A stretch of 64,000 bases of DNA, from assembly GCA_022457155.1 (NCBI GenBank), contig JAJGOT010000020.1, positions 2,063,501 to 2,127,500 of the forward strand. The letters run 5' to 3'. The notes beneath the pieces were generated by a model. The model saw only the letters and a list, made by a program, of their open reading frames with translations. It ran no database searches and was not told the origin of the DNA. Made by a program: the position numbers and the translations under genes. Source of the DNA: Cladopsammia gracilis. Taxonomy: Eukaryota > Cnidaria > Anthozoa > Scleractinia > Dendrophylliidae. This document shows positions 55,595 through 64,000 of the stretch, one piece after another (position 1 is the stretch's first letter; each line of letters begins with the position of its first letter).

Positions 55595-55719
55595 CAACAA
55601 GTGAGCTAGGTACTGAATAAAATGACTGAGTACTCTGGGTTATAAAGTATGCAAATTTTTGTGAACATTCTCGTCAACAAAAAATAAATTCAATACTAAT
55701 GTTCACAAATGATCGTAGT

Positions 55720-56085
55720 TACATAATCCTCACAACAACTGAGGAATTGAGGGTTATGTAATCGCCACCGCACTGTATAGTGTACGTAGTCACAAGAAGT
55801 GCTAATTTCATTGTTATAGCTGTATTCAAAATCAATGTAACAGCCAAAGGGGCGGCTAAAATCGAGGATATAATGTATAGGGAGAACAATACGATTTTGT
55901 GAGGATAAATTGTCATTAGCTAAATGATATTCACAACAACTGAGGATTTGGGGGTTACGTAATGGCCACCACACTGTATACGTAGCAACAATAAGTGCTA
56001 ATTTCATTGTTATAACTGTATTCAAAATGAAAACAACAGCCAAAGGGGTGGCTAAAATCGAAGATACAACGCAGAAAGAAAACAA
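55720..56085. repeat. ~200 bp tandem duplication
   Basis: CACAACAACTGAGGA, AAGTGCTAATTTCATTGTTA, ACAGCCAAAGGGG occur in both units (55732 and 55930). Non-coding. Confidence 0.85.
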
Positions 56086-56111
56086 TGGGTTTTGATGAGA
56101 AACAGTAATTA

Positions 56112-56230
56112 TAATAGATAATTACTTCGGCTCACAGCATTATTAGGTATATTGCAGGCAGCTTCGGGCTGCGCCCTCAGCTGCCTGCAATATACCTAAT
56201 AATGCTGCGAGCCTCAGTAATTATCTATTA
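56112..56230. mobile_element. 119 bp hairpin MITE
   Basis: TAATAGATAATTACT...AGGTATATTGCAGGCAGC against its reverse complement, with loop TTCGGGCTGCGCCCTC. Confidence 0.85.
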
Positions 56231-56389
56231 AATAGAGCATACTAATTAGGATTTTAGACCAAGGAAAACAAACGAATTCATTAGTATGTTCTATATAGAG
56301 CTTACTAATGAGTAGTTATTTTACCCCACAATTTCCTTGGGCTTCAAAGCCCCCGCCTCTTTACATAATTTAAGACACTTTATGGGATA

Positions 56390-56605
56390 TAGAGCACACA
56401 AATACTGGGCACTGATTGGCTGAGTGGGTGTGACCATTTTCAAATCCTGCGCCAGCGGTCGATGTTATCCGCGCATGCGTATCTTGCTCTCGCTTTCTCG
56501 CTCTCGTGTTCTCGGCCACCATATTGTCGAGTTGTTGTTACTGTTGTTTAATAAACCGTTTGAAGTTACGTTCGCTGTATCGGGTTGTCCTTTATTAGCT
56601 CATTA
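56390..56605 (+). repeat. Possible 5' LTR of the Gypsy-like element
   Basis: Begins TGGGATATAGAG, contains AATAAA at ~56550 and ends GCTCA, followed by TTAC and TGGCGCGATGGCAGCGG, a possible primer-binding site. No second LTR exists downstream, so the limits cannot be tested. Confidence 0.35.
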
Positions 56606-59600
56606 CTGGCGCGATGGCAGCGGTGCATCATATCCACGTATGGAACGAAAAGAAAACCAGGATAGTGGCGGATTTTTCACCCGAATTCCACACGAGGAGA
56701 CAGCGAAGCAGCTAACTCTATTGCTGTTCAGTCCGGGCTTCAAGACCCAAAGCTAAGTAAACTTCGTTTATTCTTAACTTCAACGGAACACCATAATGAA
56801 CACAAGAGCACCGAAACAATGGTCCCTGACCAAACACTAATCCATAACTTCCTTTGAAGATTGGTGACAAAACCTTCAGTACATTCTTTCGCTCGATACC
56901 AATTTTGCAAGTTTCCTAGCTGACAACGTGACATGGCTGAAGAAATCGCCCGCTACTCCCTCTCGCGGCTTTCAAGATGACGGTGAATCTGTTCGTGCAT
57001 CTGCCCGCAGAACAGCGCAACAAAAGTGCACCCACCTCGAGCTAATGCTAGGTCTGATCGCAAACTATTGCCCCGTGATTTCTCGCAACGTTATCGTTAA
57101 AAACTCGACCTCTATGAATTCTCCCAGACGAACGCCCCGAAGACTTGTATCAACGCCTGATGTCATTTATCGAAGACAACCTATTACTGGGGAACGGTCA
57201 TATTTCACATCACGGCGAAACTCTTTCCACAGACGAGGAAATGTCACCGACCTTGGAAAACCTAATCGTACCAACTTGGCTAAGGTTAGTCCACAACAAG
57301 CTACGAAACCTTGTAAAACAACGCTATGGTACCGAGCTCAGGTCGAGGTCCCTCGCATCCCTTAAACCAGAAATCTCCCAAGCTTTGGATTCGCTCCTCG
57401 AAGAAATCTGCACCTTGGCCGATGCCAAGATCCTCCGCGCATCTACATCAACATTCAGACCCTCTACGAGAGCTCCTTACAATTCACGCCCACAGCTCGT
57501 CATTAAGCGCCCCGTCAGGTCCTGCCCCTTCTGCAAGCAGGCCGGCCGCAACGATTACCACTTCCTGAGTAAATGTACCTACCTGCCAGCCGATGATCGC
57601 GCATTCCTCACTAAAGCACGCCTCACAAGCTCCCTGAACGAAGATGTTGAAACCGAAGACCCCGATTTATTCCATCCGCTCCAGGCAGAGGACACAGTGA
57701 CCCCACCCTTCCCTTCAGCCAGGATCGTTTCACGCCGTGTGAGCACAAAACAATCTCCACATTTTAACGCCTTCTATCGTCAGCACCCGCTCAAGCTTAC
57801 TTTAGACACTGGCGCTGAAACAAGCATGATAAAAGCTTCCGTCGCTCGCTTCATTGATACTCCCATCGTCAAATTATCTCAACAGGCTCTACAAGCAGAC
57901 GGAGTCACACCACTCGCTGTTGTCTGTGAAACTCACCTCACCCTCTCACGAGCTCACCTCACCCTCACACTTGATTCCCTTGCGGTGGAAGATTTGGACG
58001 TCGACATTTTAGCTGGAACATTGTTCATGATCGCTAATGACATATCTGTTCGCCGTATCAAAAGAGAACTTCTGATTCAAGGCACCGAAGTTATCCTTTA
58101 CAACGCGGATGCAAGTATCAGTGCCCAGGCCTACGCAGTTCGCCGTACCCAATCTTACCTCCTGCGCTCGTTAACGCCTACCACCGTTGTGTTTCCCGGT
58201 GAATTCCTCGAAATGGACGTACCCCCTGACTTTGGCCCTGACTGTACGTTGGCTATAGAGGCACGCACCGACGCTCCATCCAACCAGTGTTCCTAGGTTG
58301 TACAACTCTGGCCTCAGCCTCACATTGATGAAGCAGTAGCCCACAAAGTTGGCATAGGCAACAACACCAATGAGCCACGGACAATCCGACGACATGAGCA
58401 CTTCTGCCAAGTACGTCACACCACCACCTTAGACTCAGCGTCCGCTCCTGTAGAACCTCCGTAACCTCCCTTCAACAGCAGAGACACCCTACCTCAGCCC
58501 AGCTTTTTCTCAGACGCAGTTACCGTTGACCCTGATCACATCGTACCCGAAAGCGTTCGCAACCAATTCCGTCAAGTACTCCAGACCTACGATGATGTCT
58601 TTAACCCCACAGTCGTAGGCTACAATGGTGCTGCTAGCCCCATCGAAGCTACCGTCAACATGGGTCCTGTACAACCCCCACAACGCAAGGGCCGTGTTCC
58701 CCAATACTCCCGCGACAAGCTTGTCGAGTTACAAGAGAAGTTCGATGAACTAGAACGTTGTCAAGTCTTCCGCCGTCCCGAGGACGTTGGAGTCACTGTC
58801 GAATACCTAAATCCATCCTTTCTTGTCAAAAAACCATCCGGTGGATTTCGTCTTGTTACGGCCTTTGCAGATGTAGGTCGGTACTCCAAACCTCAACCAT
58901 CGGTGATGCCGGACGTTGACTCTACTCTTCGCATCATTGCTCCATGGAAATACATCAGTGAGTCTGACCTCAAGCGTGCCTTCTACCAAATACCACTATC
59001 ACAGGCTTCAATGAAATATTGTGGCGTTGCAACTCCGTTTCGCGGCATCTGAGTATACACCAGATCAGCCATGGGAATGCCTGGGTCTGAGACTTCACTA
59101 GAAGAGTTAATGTGCCGTGTGCTCGGCGACTTCGTCCAGGAAGGATTCGCAGCAAAACTAGCCGCTTCTACAGCGCAAAGTTATGCAAGCACCAAGTTAC
59201 ATGGTTACCCTGTGAAGTCGAAGCGCTGAGCATCGCAGCTGCCGTTAAGCATTATAGTCCTTTCGTCATTCAGTCTAAACACCACGCCTGTGTCCTAACC
59301 GATAGCCAGCCTTGTGTTCAGGCCATCAACAAACTTTACACAGGAGAATTCTCTACAAGCCCACGCGTCACCTCCTTCCTGACTACCGTCAGCAGATATC
59401 AAGTTAGTCTCCAACACCTTGCCTGCAATGCCAATTTACCATCTGACTTTGCCAGCCGAAATGCTCCTGACTGCAACGAACACCATTGTCAAATCTGCTC
59501 CTTCATACACGAAACAGAGAATTCAGTTGTACGTGGTACCTCTGTTCAAGAAATCTTAGACAAAGTCAAGCGCCTACCTTTTACTAGCAGATCTGCATGG

Positions 59601-60090
59601 TTCAAAGTCCAGAACCAGTGCCCCGATCTACGTCGTGTTTGCGCACACTTGAAACAAGGCACCAGACCATCTAAGAAACTGACTAACATCAGAGATGTGA
59701 AGCGCTACCTGAATGTCACCTCTGTATCTAAAGATGGTCTGCTAGTCGTCCATCGTTCCCAACCGCTGACGCCCCCCCCCCCCCCCCCCGTACTCCACGT
59801 CCCGTACTCGATGGTCTACTTACACTGTACTGCCCTTCAAGTCAAACTAGACCATCCCTCTAAGCACCAACTCCTCATAGTCGTGCAACGTCACTTTTTT
59901 GCACTTGATACGAGCACTGCTATCACTCGCGTGTCTGATTCCTGTCACACCTGTGCCTCACTCAAGAAGTTCCCAGGTGCCCTCGCCAGCCAGTCGTCAG
60001 ATGATCCACCTGAAGTTGTGGGTTTATCATTTGCAGCTGATGCCATCAGGCGAGAAACTATAAGCATAGAAAATTGCACGAAGAACAAGT
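56606..60090 (+). pseudogene. Degenerate Ty3/Gypsy-like retrotransposon (gag, protease, RT, RNase H, integrase start)
   Basis: Gag-like sequence from ~56930 with frame breaks. From 57145 a 383-codon frame holds a CX2C...HX5C-type finger (CPFCKQ, residues 127-144) and the retropepsin motif LTLDTGAETS (Asp221). Reverse transcriptase begins at ~58660 ([29 protein letters not shown]). A TGA at 59050 replaces an Arg codon (CGA to TGA, a CpG transition). After ~59150 the catalytic YxDD part is missing and sequence jumps to RNase H ([18 protein letters not shown]). The HHCC finger of integrase (HPSKHQLL, CHTCASLKK) follows, then the first bases of the integrase core, ending at ~60055. No 3' LTR. Inactive. 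Confidence 0.85.
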
Positions 60091-60597
60091 CCAAAGTTTT
60101 TGTTGCTTTTCGCGTGATTTTCAATACTTATTGTTATTATAATTTCAACCCGTGAGGTATGTTTGAGTCTTTGACGTCACTTGCTCCCATTGGCAACCAA
60201 GCCTTGGAACAAGGTTGATTAATGGCGCAGGTAAATTCACGGAAATAAATGTTAAAATAAAATGACTTCTGATGTTTGTAATGAATTGAAATTTGGCAAG
60301 ATGAGTAAGAAAGTGTAATTGAACACGAAAGTGTAAAAAAAATTAAAATCAAAAATTTGATCACAGGGCGACTTTAAAGCTGGTAAAATATGCTTTGAAA
60401 CGTTTTTACTGCTTTGGGAAGACTATAGCGCATTACCTGTAGAGAGAGATGACACTTTAAAGAAATCGCGAAAATTGCATGTAAAATGAAGTCGCGAGCT
60501 TCTTCTAACCGTTTATATGGCTAATTTCACTCATGATATTTCGAGAAAGGACCTCTGAATCCAGGTTCGGCTTTCGAAGGCGTCCCGAGCAAAGCAT
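60091..60597. other. Flank of the Gypsy-like element
   Basis: 60380-60597 is the repeat also seen at 52740-52995. The remainder is AT-rich with no gene. Confidence 0.5.
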
Positions 60598-60902
60598 TAG
60601 GGAGCTTACGAATCGACGACTTTCGCACGACGACGCCGTTGGATTGCGTGACATGCCTACTGCGCATGCTTTTGTGGGCAGTTGCCGGCGTCGAGCCAAA
60701 GTCGACGACGTTGTTTTGAGCAAATTGACGGCGTCGCCAAAACAGCAGAACGTGAGGTGTGTTTACGAAGTTTTCTCTCGTTAATTCAGGGGATTCTGCC
60801 AGATAATTCAAGAATCACATCAGGGAGATATTCTTGACATAAATGTTTTTGACTTTTTGTCTGTTTTCATTCAAGTAACGCCCCAAAATATCAAGTAGAA
60901 AT

Positions 60903-60942
60903 ATGGCAAGTGAAACAAGTGAAACGCCAAGTGACACGGAAA
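60903..60942 (+). CDS. Possible orphan first exon (MASETSETPSDTE)
   Basis: ATG at 60903 followed by 13 acidic/Ser-Thr codons and the donor GTAAGG (60943). Near the left end of the 3.0 kb element, where its own gene would start. Too short to identify. Confidence 0.25.
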
Positions 60943-62367
60943 GTAAGGATGAGATTGCTGAATGAAAACTCGTTTATGTTAATCACACCTTATTGAAGGA
61001 TAAGACATTTGCTTTTGTTTAACGAATTTTCAAAGAAATTAAAAGGGGTGTATACTTTATAGTCGGGTCTTTTGTTAAAAATAGGAAACTAGTATACCTA
61101 AATGGTAAAAATGCTGCCGAAGGAGAGGGTGAGATAAGTATGCTTGCAGTAAGGTTATGAACTGAACTATTTTGTCTGTTTGAAATGGTGAAGAAAACAA
61201 TTACAGGAAGGGATATTTGAAGCGTTATGAAGGGAAATCAATGTCAATGTTTATGGGACAGGGCGCTAGTGTGATTTGAAATACTACATGGGTGCTAAAT
61301 AAAATTTTCCTACCATTCCGTTTTTTTTTTTGTATTTTTCACATGCTCCCTTATCCCCCCTCCCCTCTTCGTTGACCTCACCAAAAAGAAACAAATTAAA
61401 AAATGGAAAAAAAAAAATCAGGAAGCTTAACTTGACGATGTTCTTTGTCCAAAGGAGGGGGATATTTTAGTAGCTCCTCCCCACCTCCTTAATACAGTGG
61501 ACATGATTTGCATTTGGTACCCTTTAAAGCTAATTATTTGGCATGGGCTCCTGTGAAATACCACCCCCCAGCCTTTCCTTTTATGGAAAAAGAACTTTTA
61601 AACCGAGATTTTGTAAGTTATTTGTGAAGTACCCTTACTGGAAATGTTTTTTTGTTTTCTAATTTTTTTCAAATCCCCCCCCCCCCCCCCATCACAGGCA
61701 TATTTACTGTCTTTTCCCCAACCCCACTTATGCCATAATTTCCCAGAGTAATTGAAAGATTTCCACATATCAACATGCTGCAAAGCTTTTTAATAAAACA
61801 ATAAAACGACCAATTTGGCAACAATTTTTAAAAAATATATATTGTAAGATCAATATTTTGCTTTCGAAATATTTTATGTCTGTTAACAGAAAATATAAAC
61901 TACCAACAATAAGTATGAATTTGAAAATTGCAGTCACAAACAGTCACTTGAAAGAATATAGACTACAATTTGACATTGCTGTGTCATTATGTACTGTGCT
62001 ACACAGGTAAATTTTCACAAACTGTAAAGTTTCTAACAGCAACATAACCTTGAAAAATAATTATTTAAGATATTGCTATGACATCATGTACCCTGCCACA
62101 TAGGTAATTTTTATAAAACTCTTTATTTTCTAACAAAAATAATTCGCTAGTTAGATGTCTTTGCAACAGCTATTATAAAATTACGTAAAATGTTAAAATA
62201 AAACTACAAAACATTGCAGTGACATCATGTACTCTGCACAACAGTTAACTATTTTTTAACTCTTAAAATTCAATAAATGGCACAGTATGAAATGATTCAT
62301 ATTTACTTTTCTCCTAAACAGTGTTCATGATTGGTTATTATACAATATTGCTGGTGAACATTGTTTA
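60943..62367. other. AT-rich interior of the 3.0 kb element
   Basis: Polypyrimidine and C-rich stretches (61320-61390, 61670-61690) and short GACATCATGTAC-like repeats (61980, 62085, 62220). No gene seen. Confidence 0.4.
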
Positions 62368-62667
62368 TTATTGTTCCTTTTGCTTAATTGAAGTGATGTT
62401 CAATTTCTTGTTGTAGAACAATGTCGCTTCTACAGATAGCAGGAGTTCTGTTATATCATCTTCATTAAAATCACTGGAATCTTTAACCTTGGCATCTGGT
62501 TTGTACATGTTGTGCAATGTTACAAGTTTGTCATCAAAAATTGTTAAGGAGATCTGCTCTTCATTTTTAATAAACAGTGCTTTCGCGCGTAGGAAACAGC
62601 AACACGCGTTAGAATAAAGCAACGAATCGAAGAAGCTGGAAGAAGACACCAAAGAACTCAACTCGGT
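62368..62667 (-). CDS. Unknown protein, possible last exon of an element gene
   Basis: After an acceptor-like CTCCTTGCCAG (ending ~62668) the frame TELSSLVSSSSFFDSLL, ISLTIFDDKLVTLHNMY, DDITELLLSVEATLFYNKK runs to a stop at 62368. Residue composition looks coding (mixed acidic and hydrophobic), in contrast to the flanks. A second minus-strand frame upstream (63060-62842) might be an earlier exon. No family recognised. Confidence 0.35.
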   Translation of the reverse strand, partial: TELSSLVSSSSFFDSLLYSNACCCFLRAKALFIKNEEQISLTIFDDKLVTLHNMYKPDAKVKDSSDFNEDDITELLLSVEATLFYNKKLNITSIKQKEQ

Positions 62668-63604
62668 AACTGGCAAGGAGATTCAAGTTCACTAAGGTTA
62701 AGCTTACCTCGAGCTTCTGCAAACAACAATTTCGTCCTGAAATATTGATACGCAAATTACGTTAATTACGTTGCCAAGAAAGCACATGAAAGTCGATTGC
62801 ACATGCTAAATCGTCCAGTCGCGCATATATCACTGCGCATCCTAAATCTTCCATTCGCTTAGAACCACAATTCTTTGCGCCTTTGATCTTATCGCCGACC
62901 ACAATTCCTTACGCTTGGTTAAAAAAAGTGATTTCAAGTCCCTGTAAAGTAATCTTTTGCCGATTAGAGAGCTGCCTCGCTCGTTCACTTCATGCTCACT
63001 TGCTGCGGCAGCAAATATTTTACTGGCAGCCGGGACTGGAAGCACGCTGCTAGATTTCAAAAAGTTAAGCTTGCAATTCGATGAGGTTTTTTATTCTTGT
63101 CCTGAGTCTTTTTTAGCCAGCCTGAAGTTGTAGAAACACAAATTTGTCTCGGCTTTTCTGCTATGCGAGCGAACAGATGATCTGTATCACATTTGATTTA
63201 TAGGGACATCTTACATAGGCTTGTAAATGTCGGGCAATTTTCGTTTTCTAAGCTTTGTCCATTTTTGGTCGCTTCGGCTGTTAGGATAGGTCTGCCGTAG
63301 ATATATCGCATTTTAAATAATTCACTTGTCCAGCTGTCTAAGAGATCCAACACCGCCCAACGATTTGTTGCTGTGGCCGGTCTCAGAGCACGTTATAACA
63401 TAGCTAGTAAATTCGCGGTGCTTCATATTCCCATTGTGCACGCTGAAAATGTCAGCAAACAATTGCCTCGAGAAAACAAAAAATTATCCGCAAGTGACTT
63501 CGGCATTCTGCATTCAAAAACGGGGGATAAACTCAGAAAATAAGCCTGCGGCGCGCCCACCAACGTCGTCGTCGTGCAAAAGTCGTCGATTCGTAAGCTC
63601 CCTA

Positions 63605-64000
63605 TTTGAATCCCAGGACGTCTATTTTCCACTACGTTTTTGCTGCATAGTCTCCAACGAAGATCGTTGCTATCCGCAGTGCCTCAAAAGAAGCACAGGC
63701 TCGAGTCAATAAATTGTCTTCGGCTCATTTGTTTATATTCATGCATTGAATAATTTAATCTGTAAAATTATTCAACAAGAGGCTACTATTGTAGCCTACA
63801 CTCATGCGCTTGCGTAAGCAAGTTTTATGGTTTGTTTTGAACGGGTCGCGCACCCCTTCCCCCCTCAACGAATTTTGCGTGACACACTAAAGAACACGCT
63901 AAAACACGTTTTTAAGTCGTGAATACGACTTATTGTGATTACTGGAGAAAAGTCACTCGCTCATCGTAAACTTTAGGAACACTGTTTGACATACGCCGAA
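63605..64000. other. Right edge with R1 fragment
   Basis: 63780-63990 carries the first part of repeat R1 (CTCATGCGCTTGCGTAAG, CGCGCACCCCTTCC). No gene. Confidence 0.55.

Larger units (their letters stand above)
60600..63602. mobile_element. 3003 bp inverted-repeat element flanked by TA
   Basis: Ends GGGAGCTTACGAATCGACGA and reverse complement, ~42 bp with few mismatches including GCACGACGACG. TA on both sides (60598-60599, 63603-63604). The related repeat at 52985 reads GCATTATAG without insertion. It contains a possible 5' exon, a C-terminal-like frame on the minus strand and AT-rich DNA, but no transposase that I recognise. Confidence 0.75.

Overview
This is animal nuclear DNA. It has spliced genes with GT..AG introns, a eukaryotic tRNA-His(GTG), long introns, and a dense mix of LINE, Penelope, Ty3/Gypsy-like, Tc1/IS630-like, Crypton-like and Helitron remnants with many fold-back MITEs. 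The repeat mix resembles that of cnidarians such as stony corals and sea anemones. This is recognition by eye, and no species can be named from the window.

The window is organised around one inverted duplication. Blocks of the left part (1-36900) recur in reverse order and reverse complement in 37840-46532, with a centre near 37.4 kb. Near that centre, each arm carries the same first coding exon of a four-TM, MS4A/CD20-like membrane protein, on the minus strand at 36117-35965 and on the plus strand at 38923-39075. The plus-strand gene can be followed through four exons (38923-39075, 48101-48163, 50926-51264, 51962-52060). All junctions are phase 0 and give a 217-residue protein. The minus-strand paralogue would continue beyond base 1. 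Most of 1-46500 is therefore first intron of two head-to-head paralogues around a shared 2.8 kb promoter region. The right intron is about 9 kb. The left intron is over 35 kb because it has taken up many transposons. Each arm acts as an empty-site control for the other.

Left intron, from the left edge: a decayed tRNA-His copy (368-439). Then a 7.8 kb left-only block (2088-9890) with an OTU-protease-carrying inverted-repeat element (3864-6419), a 358 bp MITE (7765-8122) and a tandem duplication. Then a 19.7 kb left-only block (10243-29914) built on a ~152 bp tandem array. Into this array went, among others, an 8.57 kb element with 9-bp target duplications and 140-bp satellite (11170-19740), a Penelope element itself broken by a complete 3075 bp DD38E transposon (20510-23584), a fold-back with a canonical hammerhead ribozyme (24236-24403) and a 3.0 kb element with 6-bp duplications (25572-28572). 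Then come Helitron-helicase, SINE-like and MITE insertions up to exon 1.

Right side: the gene's first intron includes an intact-looking tRNA-His (46081-46152), a tRNA-derived SINE, a possible 3' exon at 45380 and right-only insertions. Intron 2 holds a RecQ-like fragment. Downstream of the gene (53-64 kb) lie an L1/Tx1-like LINE split by another insertion, a Crypton-type tyrosine-recombinase pseudogene, a degenerate Ty3/Gypsy-like element (about 56.4-60.1 kb) and a 3.0 kb TA-flanked inverted-repeat element (60600-63602).

The best candidate for an undescribed system is the 3075 bp transposon. It pairs a spliced DD38E transposase with a convergent 350-residue protein that combines a PB1 domain, a CCHC zinc knuckle and a coiled coil. 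The second is the hammerhead ribozyme whose 3' half can be trapped by a perfect inverted arm transcribed before it.
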